Below, in pieces: positions 51,700 through 60,863 of a stretch of 64,000 nucleotides of DNA. The stretch spans positions 49,851 through 113,850 of the forward strand of contig JAIQFQ010000007.1 of NCBI GenBank assembly GCA_020073245.1. Direction: 5' to 3'. The stretch is from Terriglobia bacterium. GTDB taxonomy: Bacteria; Acidobacteriota; Thermoanaerobaculia; Thermoanaerobaculales; Thermoanaerobaculaceae. The notes below the pieces were generated by a model. It saw nothing but the letters and a program-made list of their open reading frames with translations. It was not told where the DNA came from and made no database searches. A program made the position numbers and the translations under genes. How positions within the stretch are numbered: position 1 is the stretch's first letter; every line of letters starts with the position of its first letter.

Positions 51700-53663
51700 C
51701 CGGGTGGCTGGCGACTCTGCTCGTGCCCGGCGCGCTGTGGTTGGTCGGCCGCCAGCTCGCAGCGAATGCCGCCGCTGTTCCCTCGCTCCCGCTCCACTGT
51801 CTACTCGGCTTCCTCGGCCCCGCGGGCCTGGTGTGCTGGTGTAGGCGTCCCTTCACCGAGCAACTTCTAGCCTGGGTGGTCGGCGTCATCGCGTGGGCAG
51901 GGATCTTCGTCATTCGCGACCCACAGCTCTTCGTGGCCTTCGGGCTGGTAGGGGCGACGTGGGGGGGCATCCTCGGCTTGAAGACGCTCAAGCCGATGGT
52001 TCCCACGGTCACACCGGCTGCCCAGGGGCTCCCTCCAGAGGCCGCAGCCCGAGGCCGCGACGCCGGCTCCTGCGAGAGCCCCGGTTTTGCGCTCGAGATG
52101 CGCTGTCCGACCTGCGGCGCCGCGGCTGCCGTGCCCGTTTACCACCGCATGGCCCGCTGCGAGTTCTGTTCGAGCGACCTCGTCGTGATCGGGAAAACGG
52201 ACCCCCTGACCGTCGTGATCCCTGACGCCGTGACCACCGAGGCCGCGCTCGCGGAATCGGTCGTGAGGTACTTCCGCGACCGCCACTACCTCGAGCTGTA
52301 CGACCGGCGAGTGCGGCCGCTGATGGAAGAATCGGCGTTCGCTGACAACAACGGGGAAGCCGACCTGCAGCACCTTGTCGCTCCGCGCCCGTCACCGGCG
52401 GTGGAGGCTGTCGAAGCCGAGGTTTCCAGGGCTGCGGACGAGTGGGCTGCGCAGATCGCCCCCAGGGTTCGTGTTCGCGCCTGGCATCGCTTCCTGAGCC
52501 CGTACTGGCATCGCCTCGGAACGCTCTACCAGGCCGCGTTCGGCCGCGACCGGGCCGGCACCAAACGGATGGAGTTTGCGGTCACGACGGTCGAAGGCGC
52601 GGTGTCGGCGACGGCATTCCCCGTGCCAGAGATGGGGAAGCTCTCGTACCTGAAGGCGCTGCGGCCGCTTCTCGGGGCACCGGAGGCCGCATTTCCGGCG
52701 TTGGCAACAGAGGTCCGGCCCGACGAGATCGACAGGACGTTCCAGCAGTTCTCGCATCGCTCGACCGAACTGACGATCACGCCGATCGCCATGCACTCGA
52801 CGCTGGTTCCCGAGGTGGTCGCTCTCGTTTACCGGCCCTGGCACGTGGCGGTCGTCGAGCTGGACGGCGACGAACTGGCCATGCTGGTGGACGGTGGGAG
52901 CGCTCGCGTCGAGGGACAGGCCCCGGCCCAGGAACCTCCGACGAGCACGGCCGAGACTCCAAGGGGCCAGACGCCGACGCTGGCCCCGAGCCGATGCCCC
53001 GACTGCGGGGCGGACCTGCCTTTTACCCCCGAGGCGGTCGCGTTCCTCTGCCGGTCCTGTTTTCGGCTTCTCGAACTGCGAGGCACGCGCTGGACCAACG
53101 TCCCCTACCTCCGCGAGGAGCCGATGAAGGGACACCGCCAAGTCCCCTTCTGGCGCCTCCCGCTCCGGCTGCGCACGGCCGCCGGCGCTCTCATCACCGA
53201 CTTTCCCCACCTCACCGATGGTATCGACGGCACGTTCGACCAGATTGGCGATCGCCCACAGCTTTCCCAGAACTTCTTCGTTCCCGCCTTTCGGACACGG
53301 GTCAGCAAGGCGGGCGTCCAGCTGTATCGCCGGCTGTGGCCGGCGGTCCAAGGACGGGCGCACGAACCCCGGCCCGAGCGTTTCAGCCCGGCCAATCCTC
53401 CGGAGAGGACGGTCGAAGTCACCCTGAACGCGGCCGAGGCCCGTGTGTTCGCCCGTGTCTACCTGGCGCTCGCGTTCACCCAGCGGGATCTTGCCAGGGC
53501 GGAGGTGAAAGGGGTACGCGAGCGGTTTCTCTCCGCCGAACTGGAAGGAAACGCCGAGCTCGTGTTCCTGAACCTGCCCGACGAGCTTCTCGGGTCGTTG
53601 GATGGGCTCTTCGGTCGGGCGCGCGTCAGGGCGCTTGCAAGTCTCGAAGGACAAACTACATAG
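51696..53663 (+). CDS. Membrane-anchored protein with two zinc-ribbon-like cysteine clusters, unknown
   Basis: This 655-residue protein has three or so N-terminal hydrophobic segments (about 5-95: ATLLVPGALWLVG, LLGFLGPAGLVCW, LLAWVVGVIAWAGIFVI, LVGATWGGILGL). A CxxC zinc ribbon lies at about 135-165 (MRCPTCGAA, ARCEFCSS) and a second near 435-460 (RCPDCGADL, FLCRSCFRLL). The rest is a long soluble region. I recognise no family. The double zinc ribbons suggest a structural or nucleic-acid/protein-binding role at the membrane, without firm support. It is coupled to the 90-residue gene before it. Confidence 0.7.
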   Translation: MTGWLATLLVPGALWLVGRQLAANAAAVPSLPLHCLLGFLGPAGLVCWCRRPFTEQLLAWVVGVIAWAGIFVIRDPQLFVAFGLVGATWGGILGLKTLKPMVPTVTPAAQGLPPEAAARGRDAGSCESPGFALEMRCPTCGAAAAVPVYHRMARCEFCSSDLVVIGKTDPLTVVIPDAVTTEAALAESVVRYFRDRHYLELYDRRVRPLMEESAFADNNGEADLQHLVAPRPSPAVEAVEAEVSRAADEWAAQIAPRVRVRAWHRFLSPYWHRLGTLYQAAFGRDRAGTKRMEFAVTTVEGAVSATAFPVPEMGKLSYLKALRPLLGAPEAAFPALATEVRPDEIDRTFQQFSHRSTELTITPIAMHSTLVPEVVALVYRPWHVAVVELDGDELAMLVDGGSARVEGQAPAQEPPTSTAETPRGQTPTLAPSRCPDCGADLPFTPEAVAFLCRSCFRLLELRGTRWTNVPYLREEPMKGHRQVPFWRLPLRLRTAAGALITDFPHLTDGIDGTFDQIGDRPQLSQNFFVPAFRTRVSKAGVQLYRRLWPAVQGRAHEPRPERFSPANPPERTVEVTLNAAEARVFARVYLALAFTQRDLARAEVKGVRERFLSAELEGNAELVFLNLPDELLGSLDGLFGRARVRALASLEGQTT

Positions 53664-53698
53664 CACGACACCCTCGAAAGGTCGGGAGCTCAACCCGG

Positions 53699-53716
53699 AG
53701 TATGTTCTACCATACT
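53699..53716. promoter_or_regulatory. Inverted repeat upstream of the TetR gene
   Basis: AGTATG and CATACT flank 6 bp, about 60 bp before the regulator start. It could be its operator; a single copy is seen. Confidence 0.35.
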
Positions 53717-53738
53717 ACTGTTACGATTTCTTGACGTA

Positions 53739-53767
53739 TTGCCATTTGATTCATCGAAGCGTAGAAT
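53739..53767 (+). promoter_or_regulatory. Promoter of the TetR gene, leaderless
   Basis: TTGCCA (53739-53744), a 17-bp spacer and TAGAAT (53762-53767) end 7 nt before the ATG at 53775. No Shine-Dalgarno lies in between. Confidence 0.55.
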
Positions 53768-53774
53768 TTCTCCA

Positions 53775-54377
53775 ATGGCTGATCACTCCGCGCGCGAGGA
53801 GGCTATCGTCAGCGCGGCGATCGAGTTGGCGGAGGCCAACGGCGTCGCCGGCGTGACGACTGCTGCTCTGGCTCGCAGGCTCGAGTTCACGGAAGCCGCG
53901 CTGTACCGGTACTTCCCGGGCAAGTCTGCGATCATCGCCGCGGCGCTGCGGCACCAGAGCGAGCGCCTTTTTGCGACGATGCTGCTCGAGCTGATGCCCG
54001 AGGCCGTCCAGCACGGCCAGGCGGTGCAGCCGCAGCTGGAGCGCCACCTCCACCGCTTCGTGAACCACAACGGACTGCTGCTTGAGCTCCTCCTCTCCGC
54101 CGCAGGAGGGCGGGACGAGGCACTCCAGGTTGCGGGTGCCGCGGTCCTCCACGAATACGACCAACGGATGAGCGACTATTTCGCTCAACTGCAGCAGCTG
54201 GGGCTGATAGGCACGCAGGTGCCGGGCGCCGAGTTGTCGCGCCTTTGGATCTGCCAACTCCTCGGTGGATTCGTTCGGTGCCGTCTCGCCCGTGAGGGCT
54301 GGGACCCCATCCAGCAGCCGGGGTTCCAGGCGCTTGCCAACCACCTTCGGCCATCCGGTGTGGCCACCGGTCCCTGA
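53775..54377 (+). CDS. TetR family transcriptional regulator
   Basis: This 200-residue regulator starts at ATG 53775. The N-terminal HTH of about 50 residues is classic TetR: AREEAIVSAAIELAEANGVA, VTTAALARRLEFTEAALYRYFPGKSAI. The ligand domain is helical and not assignable. It diverges in no direct pair with a transporter; neighbours are the zinc-ribbon protein upstream and convergent pepT. The regulator may control itself through the inverted repeat upstream. Family membership is firm, the effector is unknown. Confidence 0.9.
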   Translation: MADHSAREEAIVSAAIELAEANGVAGVTTAALARRLEFTEAALYRYFPGKSAIIAAALRHQSERLFATMLLELMPEAVQHGQAVQPQLERHLHRFVNHNGLLLELLLSAAGGRDEALQVAGAAVLHEYDQRMSDYFAQLQQLGLIGTQVPGAELSRLWICQLLGGFVRCRLAREGWDPIQQPGFQALANHLRPSGVATGP

Positions 54378-54398
54378 CCGCACCCAGCCACCCGGCTG

Positions 54399-54460
54399 AG
54401 AGTCGAAAGCTCTCTTTCGACTTATGACTTTCGACCTCCGACTATTGACCGTTGGCCGTC
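54399..54460. repeat. Heptamer repeat with terminator-like hairpin
   Basis: AGTCGAAAG (54401-54409) and CTTTCGACT (54414-54422) form a perfect 9-bp stem around CTCT. Further degenerate TTTCGAC/TATTGAC 7-bp units follow. It lies between convergent TetR and pepT genes and may terminate both. Confidence 0.6.
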
Positions 54461-54485
54461 CCCTGACAACTGCGGTCCCGCCGGC

Positions 54486-55769
54486 TCACGCGGCCGAACG
54501 CTCCACCCAGACCTGAAGCAGGTGCAGCGTTACCTCGGAGGCCTTCGCCATCCACTCCAGCGAGACCCACTCCTGCACCGAGTGGAAGCTCTGGCCGCCG
54601 GCCCAGATGTTCGGCGTGAGCAGGCCCATGAAGGACAACCGGGATCCGTCGGTGCCGCCGCGGATCGCGCGCCGGACCGGTTCCATCCCCATCCGCCGCA
54701 CCGCCTCGAACGCGTACTCGAGAACTTTCGGATCCCCGGCAATCTTGTAGGCCATGTTCCGATACGATTCCTTGACCTCAACCGCGATCCGCGCTCCGGG
54801 GAAAGCGCCCTGAACCTCGCGCACAACGGCCCTCAGCGCGTTCTCGCGCTCCCTCAACTCCTCTTCCGTGAAGGCGCGCACCAGGAGCTTGATCTCGACG
54901 CGGGTGACGTCGCCGCGCAGGTCGTACGGGTGCAGGTAGGACTGCCGAAGCTCAGTGGTCTCCGGCAGGAACTCGCGAGGGACGCGCTCGACGATCGCGG
55001 CCGCGACACGCACGGCGTTGACGAGCTTGCCCTTGGCGTATCCCGGGTGGACGTCGTGCCCCTCGACAACCACCAGCGCCGAGTCGGCGCAGAACGTCTC
55101 GTCCTCGATCTCGGCGATGTCGGAGCCGTCAAGCGTGTACCCGTACTTGGCGCCGAACGCCGCGACATCGAAGTGCTCCGTGCCGCGCCCGACCTCCTCG
55201 TCGGTCGTGAAGCCGACGCTCACCGGCCCGTGCACGAACTCGGGGTGCTTGCCAAGCCAGGCCACGGCGGTCATGATCTCCGCGATCCCGGCCTTGTCGT
55301 CGGCCCCGAGAAGAGTGGTTCCGTCCGAGGTCACGATGGTGTGGCCGATGCACTTGGCGAGGTTCGGATTGTCCGAGAAGCGGATCACCTGACGCTCGTC
55401 GCCCGGAAGGGTGATGTCGCCGCCCTTGTACCCCTGGATCAGCTGGGGCTTGACCCCGGCGCCGAGCGTTCCGTGGTAGGTGTCCATGTGCGCGAGGAGC
55501 CCGATGACCGGCACCTTCCCGGCCTTGGGGTGGCCCGCTGGAAGGTTCGAGGGGACGGTCGCGAAGACGTACCCCCATTCGTTCACGGTCGCGTCGACGC
55601 AGCCCAGCTGTTTCAGCTCGCCGACCAGAACTCGGGAGAGGTCCTTCTGCTTCTCGGTCGAAGGGCTCGATGTCGAGTTCTCGTCCGACTGCGTGTCGAT
55701 GCGGACGTATCGGAGGAAACGATCCAGCAGATCCTTGCGGTCGGTGGCGTCAAAAGCGATCGTCGGCAT
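54486..55769 (-). CDS. pepT: Peptidase T (tripeptide aminopeptidase, M20)
   Basis: The ATG at 55769 with GAGGAGG upstream gives 427 residues, slightly longer than E. coli PepT (408). Motifs: RFLRYVRIDTQSDENS, LLAHMDTYHGTLG (zinc ligands), LLGADDKAGIAEIMTA, FTTDEEVGRGTEHFD, VEGHDVHPGYAKGK and RGGTDGSRLSFMGLLTPNIW. It removes N-terminal residues from tripeptides in the cytoplasm. With PepD and the secreted papain-like enzyme it supports growth on peptides. Confidence 0.96.
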   Translation of the reverse strand: MPTIAFDATDRKDLLDRFLRYVRIDTQSDENSTSSPSTEKQKDLSRVLVGELKQLGCVDATVNEWGYVFATVPSNLPAGHPKAGKVPVIGLLAHMDTYHGTLGAGVKPQLIQGYKGGDITLPGDERQVIRFSDNPNLAKCIGHTIVTSDGTTLLGADDKAGIAEIMTAVAWLGKHPEFVHGPVSVGFTTDEEVGRGTEHFDVAAFGAKYGYTLDGSDIAEIEDETFCADSALVVVEGHDVHPGYAKGKLVNAVRVAAAIVERVPREFLPETTELRQSYLHPYDLRGDVTRVEIKLLVRAFTEEELRERENALRAVVREVQGAFPGARIAVEVKESYRNMAYKIAGDPKVLEYAFEAVRRMGMEPVRRAIRGGTDGSRLSFMGLLTPNIWAGGQSFHSVQEWVSLEWMAKASEVTLHLLQVWVERSAA

Positions 55770-55848
55770 TGCGACCTCCTCGCGCGCCTCAACGGCCGCG
55801 CCGGCCGAGTCTACCCGCTTGAAGCCCCGGAACCAAGACACAATGCGC

Positions 55849-55878
55849 TTGACCTCCCCCGGGGAATAACGTTACGAT
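55849..55878 (+). promoter_or_regulatory. Promoter of the nuo operon
   Basis: TTGACC (55849-55854) and TACGAT (55873-55878) are spaced by 18 bp and lie about 30 bp before the nuoA ATG. Confidence 0.55.
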
Positions 55879-55908
55879 CATGTGAATTTGGGCACGAGGG
55901 GGGAAGGG

Positions 55909-56298
55909 ATGATTACCCAGTACATCCCTGTGGTGTTGGCGTTCGCGTTCGCCGCGGTTGTCAGCGGCGCGCTGATCGGCCTGACGGCGTTCCTCGGACG
56001 AGGCCGTCTGGGCGGCACGCGGACACGGGACACGTACGAGAGCGGCGTGCCGCTTCTGGACGGCTCGCGCAAGCGCGTTTCCGTCCGGTTCTTCGTGGTC
56101 GCGATGGTGTTCATCGTCTTCGACGTCGAGGTCGCGTTCCTCTTCCCCTGGGCGGTTTCGGCGCGGGGCCTGCTTGCCGAGGGCAACAACGCGGTGCTGC
56201 TCGACGGCCTGATCTTCCTCGTGCTCCTGGCGATCGGCTACGTCTACCTCTGGCGCGAAGGCGCCTTCGACTGGTCGCGCCGCCGGAGCGAGTCGTGA
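55909..56298 (+). CDS. nuoA: NADH-quinone oxidoreductase subunit A
   Basis: This 129-residue membrane subunit has three TM segments: QYIPVVLAFAFAAVVSGALI, then FFVVAMVFIVFDVEVAFLFP with the family acidic residues, and a third at the C-terminus (LDGLIFLVLLAIGYVYLW). The loop TYESGVPLLDGSRKRVSVRF is the NuoA signature (ESG...). Start ATG 55909 after GGAAGGG. Its stop overlaps nuoE. NuoA is normally followed by nuoB, C and D; here they are absent and nuoE follows directly. Confidence 0.95.
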   Translation: MITQYIPVVLAFAFAAVVSGALIGLTAFLGRGRLGGTRTRDTYESGVPLLDGSRKRVSVRFFVVAMVFIVFDVEVAFLFPWAVSARGLLAEGNNAVLLDGLIFLVLLAIGYVYLWREGAFDWSRRRSES

Positions 56299-56819
56299 CC
56301 ACGCGCCCGCTCGTGGTCGCAACGCAAGAAACCACCTCAGACGTGAAGTTCGACAAAACAATGGAGGACCGGATTGCCGACGTGCTGCGGCGCTATCCGA
56401 CGACGCGCGCCGCACTGCTGCCCGTCCTCTGGCTGTGCCAGGAACGCTTCGGATGGATCTCCCCGGGCGTCATCTCGGCCGTCGCGGAGCGTCTGGGTGA
56501 GAGCGCCGCCTTCGTGGAAGGAGTGGTGAGCTTCTACACGATGTACTACACCTCCCCTCCCGCGCGTTACGTGCTGCAGGTCTGCACGACGCTCTCGTGC
56601 TCGGTCTGCGGGGGTCGCGAACTCGTCGATCATCTCACGGCCAAGCTCGGCATCGGCTTCGGCGAGAAGACCCCGGACGGTTCGTTCCAGCTCGTGGGCG
56701 TGCAGTGCCTGGGCGCCTGCGGCAACGCCCCCGTGATCCAGATCAACGACGACTACTACGAGGACCTGACGCCGAAGAAGCTCGATGCGGTTCTGGACGA
56801 CCTGAAGGGGAGGCGCTGA
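56295..56819 (+). CDS. nuoE: NADH-quinone oxidoreductase subunit E (24 kDa, 2Fe-2S)
   Basis: This 174-residue thioredoxin-like subunit binds the N1a-type 2Fe-2S cluster through CTTLSC and CLGACGNAP (four Cys). GTG 56295 overlaps the nuoA stop (GTGA). The region RYPTTRAALLPVLWLCQERF, with SPGVISAVAERL and FVEGVVSFYTMY, is typical. It is peripheral and faces the cytoplasm next to NuoF. Confidence 0.96.
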   Translation: MTTRPLVVATQETTSDVKFDKTMEDRIADVLRRYPTTRAALLPVLWLCQERFGWISPGVISAVAERLGESAAFVEGVVSFYTMYYTSPPARYVLQVCTTLSCSVCGGRELVDHLTAKLGIGFGEKTPDGSFQLVGVQCLGACGNAPVIQINDDYYEDLTPKKLDAVLDDLKGRR

Positions 56820-58133
56820 ATGGAACCGGTGCTCTTGCGGGCCCGCGGCGTCCCCGGTTCACGGTCGATCGCGACCTACCTCGCCGCCGGTGGCTACGAA
56901 GGCTGGAAGAGAGCGCTCGGGCTCGGACCCGATGCCGTCGTCAAGGAGGTCCTCGACTCCGAGCTGCGCGGGCGGGGCGGCGCTGGGTTTCCCACTGGCC
57001 GCAAGTGGAGTTTCGTCCCGAAGGATCACCCCGGGCCGCGCTACCTGGTCTGCAACGCGGACGAGTCCGAGCCCGGAACATTCAAGGACCGGGAGATCAT
57101 CGAGCACGACCCGCACCAGGTGATCGAGGGCATCGCGATCGCTTCGTTCGCGATCAAGGCGAACACCGCCTACATCTACATCCGGGGCGAATTCGTGCGG
57201 TGGGCGACGATCCTCGAAGAGGCAATTGGGGAGGCGCGGGCAAAGGGTCTGCTGGGCACGAACGTGCTCGGCAGCGGATTCGACCTCGACATCTGGGTCC
57301 ACCGCGGAGCGGGGGCGTACATCTGCGGCGAGGAGACCGCGCTCATCGAGTCGCTCGAGGGGAAGCGCGGGTTCCCCCGCCTGAAGCCGCCGTTCCCCGC
57401 CGTTGTGGGCGTCTTCGGCAAACCGACGGTGGTGAACAACGTGGAGACGCTCGCCTGTGTGCCGCACATCATGACCCGCGGCGCAGCCTGGTTCGCCTCG
57501 ATAGGTCGACCGAGAAACACCGGCCCGAAGCTCTTCTGCGTCTCCGGGCACGTGAACCGGCCGGGCGTGTACGAGTTGCCGCTCGGGGTGACGTTCCGCG
57601 AGATCATCGAGGAACACTGCGGCGGGGTCAGAGGCGGGCGGAAGCTCAAGGCGTTCTTCCCCGGTGGTTCCTCGGCGCCCGTCATGACCGCTGACGAGGT
57701 TGACGTTAAGGCCGACTTCGACGCCTGCGCGGAGGCCCAAACGATGCTCGGCTCGGGCGGGGTCATCGTCCTGGACGATTCCGTGGACATGGTGGCGGTC
57801 GCAGACAACATCGCGCACTTCTACGCGCACGAGTCGTGCGGGCAGTGCACGCCCTGCCGGGAGGGATCGGACTGGTGCGCAGACATCCTCGACCGCATGG
57901 CGGCGGGGCACGGCCGCGCGTCCGACCCCGACACCCTCCTGCGGATCTGCCGCTTCTCCTCAGAGGGGATGACCATTTGCCCGCTCGGAGACGCCTACGC
58001 GCTTCCCCTTTCGAGCATGGTGAACAAGTTCAGGGCTGAGTTTGAGCGCCGCATCGCCGACGCGACTCCCCTTCCACAGAAGAGGCTGCCGGTGCTGCCG
58101 TGGACCGGGCCCCGTCCCGGCTTCGGGATCTAG
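56820..58133 (+). CDS. nuoF: NADH-quinone oxidoreductase subunit F (51 kDa, NADH/FMN site)
   Basis: This 437-residue subunit oxidises NADH. It has the NADH-binding glycine-rich segment LRGRGGAGFPTGRKW, the FMN-region CNADESEPGTFKDR and GAYICGEETALIESLEG, and the 4Fe-4S ligands in ESCGQCTPCREG followed by a fourth Cys near SEGMTICPLGD. It begins 1 bp after nuoE. NADH entry point of the complex. Confidence 0.97.
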   Translation: MEPVLLRARGVPGSRSIATYLAAGGYEGWKRALGLGPDAVVKEVLDSELRGRGGAGFPTGRKWSFVPKDHPGPRYLVCNADESEPGTFKDREIIEHDPHQVIEGIAIASFAIKANTAYIYIRGEFVRWATILEEAIGEARAKGLLGTNVLGSGFDLDIWVHRGAGAYICGEETALIESLEGKRGFPRLKPPFPAVVGVFGKPTVVNNVETLACVPHIMTRGAAWFASIGRPRNTGPKLFCVSGHVNRPGVYELPLGVTFREIIEEHCGGVRGGRKLKAFFPGGSSAPVMTADEVDVKADFDACAEAQTMLGSGGVIVLDDSVDMVAVADNIAHFYAHESCGQCTPCREGSDWCADILDRMAAGHGRASDPDTLLRICRFSSEGMTICPLGDAYALPLSSMVNKFRAEFERRIADATPLPQKRLPVLPWTGPRPGFGI

Positions 58134-58146
58134 GAGGACCAGGGCC

Positions 58147-59820
58147 ATGCCGAAGCTCACCATCGACGGGCACGAGGTCGAGGTCGCCGCCAGGACCAAC
58201 CTCATCGAAGCGGCGCGCGCGGCCGGCGTCTTTATCCCGTACTTCTGCTACCACCCGTACCTCACCGTCGTCGGCCAGTGCCGGATCTGCATGGTGGAGA
58301 TCCAGGGCCAGCCGCGCCTCGCCCTCGGTTGCGCGACCCCGGCGACCGATGGCCTAGTCGTAAAGGTGGAGACGTCGGCACGCGCCAAAGAGGCACGAGA
58401 GGCGGTCATGGAGTTCCTGCTCGCGAACCATCCTCTCGACTGCCCCGTCTGCGACCAGGCGGGAGAGTGCCTGCTTCAGGATCACTCGATGCGGGAGCAG
58501 CGGGACACATTCACCACCCACATGGCGGAGACGCGGCGCACCTTCCCAGGGTACGAGCGACGCCTCCTGGGGCCGCACATCGTGCAGAACCAGAACCGGT
58601 GCATCCACTGTTCGCGCTGCATCAGGTTCACCCAGGAGATCTCGGAGACGGCGGCGCTCACGTACAAGTCCCGCGGAAACTCCGAGTTCATCGACACGTT
58701 TGATGGTAGGGCCTTCGACGATCCGATGTCCGCGTGCGCGGCGGACGTCTGCCCCGTCGGCGCCCTCACGGTGCGGGAGTTCCGCTTCCGCAAGCGCGCG
58801 TGGAAGCTGAGCTCGACTCCGTCGATCTGCCCAGGCTGCTCGATCGGCTGCAACATCTTCATCGACCATCACGAGCGTGAGGTCCACCGCTTCACCCCCC
58901 GGGAGAACCCGGCGATCAATGCGACGTGGTTGTGCGACTACGGCCGGTTCCTTGCCGATTCACTGAACGAGCAGACGTACCTCTACCCGCAGCGCCGAGC
59001 GGCGGGACACATGGTCCGCGCCGAGTGGGGCGAGGCGATTGCCGCGCTGGCCCTCGAGCTGAGGGCGGCACGTCCCCTGCGCGTGGTCGCCTCGGCCAAC
59101 CTCTCGAACGAGGAGCTATTCCTGGCCCGCGAGCTGTTCGGTCGTCACCTCCGGGGCGAGCTGGCGGTGCCGCTGGCCGCCGGCGAGCAGCGTCGGATGA
59201 GAAACGGCAAGGGCGAGTGGCTGCACGCCGCCGACCCCTACCCGAACTCCCTCGGCGCCCGCCGGCTCGGGCTCAACGTCGTCGACGGGGAGGGCTTGTC
59301 GCGCTTCCTCTACGGCGGCGCCGGGCTGACCCTGATCCTCGACGCCGAGGCGCACCCGTTCCTCGCAGGCGCGGAGGCGCTCCAACTCCTCCGTGTGGGC
59401 GCGACGGCCGTCTGGATGCGCTGCGAGCACCCCCTGGCCGGCGTGGCCGGATGGCTTCTGCCGGCGGCGTCGCTCGCGAGCGACGAGGGAACGTTCACGT
59501 CCTCGACGGGAGTCGTTCAGCGCTTCGCGGCGGCGTTCTCGCCGCCCGGCACGGTGCATCGGATGCCGACCGGGGCGATGTCGCCGGAATGCCCGACGAT
59601 CGCTTCCCCTTGGGGCCCTCCGGGGGAGGCCCGCCCGCTCTGGCTGGTGCTCACTGCGCTGGCACGCGAACTGGGAGCCCCGAACCTCGACCTCGCTTCG
59701 CCCGCCGAGGTTTTCACTCTGATGGCGCAGACCGACCGGGCGTTCGCGGGTCTGGAGTGGGAGGCGCTCGGCGGGCTGAAGCTCGACGAGTCGTTCCGGG
59801 AGCGCCAGCATGTGGGCTAG
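58147..59820 (+). CDS. nuoG: NADH-quinone oxidoreductase subunit G, short form
   Basis: From ATG 58147 the protein is 557 residues. The 2Fe-2S domain has YFCYHPYLTVVGQCRICMVE and a Cys in LALGCATP. A His-Cys 4Fe-4S region (HPLDCPVCDQAGECLLQD) and further ligands (NRCIHCSRCIRF, ADVCPVGAL, CPGCSIGCN) follow. A degenerate molybdopterin-oxidoreductase-like C-terminal part makes up the rest. It is far shorter than E. coli NuoG (about 900), as in many bacteria. It overlaps the nuoH start by 11 bp. Confidence 0.94.
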   Translation: MPKLTIDGHEVEVAARTNLIEAARAAGVFIPYFCYHPYLTVVGQCRICMVEIQGQPRLALGCATPATDGLVVKVETSARAKEAREAVMEFLLANHPLDCPVCDQAGECLLQDHSMREQRDTFTTHMAETRRTFPGYERRLLGPHIVQNQNRCIHCSRCIRFTQEISETAALTYKSRGNSEFIDTFDGRAFDDPMSACAADVCPVGALTVREFRFRKRAWKLSSTPSICPGCSIGCNIFIDHHEREVHRFTPRENPAINATWLCDYGRFLADSLNEQTYLYPQRRAAGHMVRAEWGEAIAALALELRAARPLRVVASANLSNEELFLARELFGRHLRGELAVPLAAGEQRRMRNGKGEWLHAADPYPNSLGARRLGLNVVDGEGLSRFLYGGAGLTLILDAEAHPFLAGAEALQLLRVGATAVWMRCEHPLAGVAGWLLPAASLASDEGTFTSSTGVVQRFAAAFSPPGTVHRMPTGAMSPECPTIASPWGPPGEARPLWLVLTALARELGAPNLDLASPAEVFTLMAQTDRAFAGLEWEALGGLKLDESFRERQHVG

Positions 59821-60862
59821 CGCCGCGGTGAGCGCCGCCAAGCTCGTGATCGTCGCCGTGGGCTTGCTCACGGCCGTGCCCGTGATGGTATGGGTCGAGC
59901 GCCGGGGCGCCGCGTTCATTCAGGATCGCCTCGGCCCGAACCGGGTCGGGCCTTTCGGCCTCCTCCAGCCGGTGATCGACGCGATCAAGCTCGTCTTCAA
60001 GGAGGACCTTACGCCGGCCAACGTCAACCGGGGCCTCTATCTCCTGGCCCCGATGGTCTCCTTCTTCGTGGCCATGGTGACGTTCATCGTGATCCCCTTC
60101 GGCGCCGGGAAGGACATCACCGTGTTCGGGGTGCCGCTCGGCGGTCTGAGCGTCGCCCCGGACCTCGGCGTCGGGGTGCTGTTTCTCCTCGCGATCGGGT
60201 CGCTGGGCGTCTACGGGATCGTCCTGGCGGGCTGGTCATCCAACAACAAGTACTCGCTGCTCGGCGGTCTCCGGTCCTCCGCGCAGCTCATCTCGTACGA
60301 GCTGCCGATGGCACTGGCCGTGCTCGGCGTCCTGCTCTCGACGGGCTCTTTGCGTCTCGACGACGTCGTCACCCGTCAGGCCGAGCACCTCTGGCTCAAC
60401 TTCATCCCCCAGTGGAACCTCATCCCGCAGGCCATCGGATTCGTCGTGTTCGTCACCGCCGCCTTCGCGGAGACCAACCGGCTGCCGTTCGACCTCGCCG
60501 AAGCGGAGACGGAGCTCGTCGCCGGCTATCACCTCGAGTACTCGTCGATGAAGTTCGCCGCGTTCTTCATGAGCGAGTACATCAACATGACGACGGCCTC
60601 CGCGCTGATCGTGACCCTGTTCTGCGGCGGGTGGACATTCCCCGGAATGCAGCATTTCTCCGGTTGGTGGCTGCTGGTCGCCTCCGTGGGCGCTTTCTTC
60701 GTGAAGCTGGCCTTTTTCCTCTGGCTCTTCGTATGGGTGCGCTGGACTCTGCCTCGCTTCCGCTACGACCAGTTGATGCGCCTAGGTTGGAAGGGGCTGC
60801 TGCCGTTGGCGACGCTCAACCTCGTGTGGGTGGGCGTGGCGATGGCGATGAGGTGGATCTGA
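59810..60862 (+). CDS. nuoH: NADH-quinone oxidoreductase subunit H
   Basis: This 350-residue membrane subunit has about eight TM segments and the signatures [57 protein letters not shown] and [12 protein letters not shown]. These line the quinone tunnel and couple electron transfer to proton pumping. Start overlaps nuoG. Downstream, where nuoI usually lies, there is a repeat-bearing spacer of 115 bp. Confidence 0.97.
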   Translation: MWASAAVSAAKLVIVAVGLLTAVPVMVWVERRGAAFIQDRLGPNRVGPFGLLQPVIDAIKLVFKEDLTPANVNRGLYLLAPMVSFFVAMVTFIVIPFGAGKDITVFGVPLGGLSVAPDLGVGVLFLLAIGSLGVYGIVLAGWSSNNKYSLLGGLRSSAQLISYELPMALAVLGVLLSTGSLRLDDVVTRQAEHLWLNFIPQWNLIPQAIGFVVFVTAAFAETNRLPFDLAEAETELVAGYHLEYSSMKFAAFFMSEYINMTTASALIVTLFCGGWTFPGMQHFSGWWLLVASVGAFFVKLAFFLWLFVWVRWTLPRFRYDQLMRLGWKGLLPLATLNLVWVGVAMAMRWI

Positions 60863-60863
60863 T

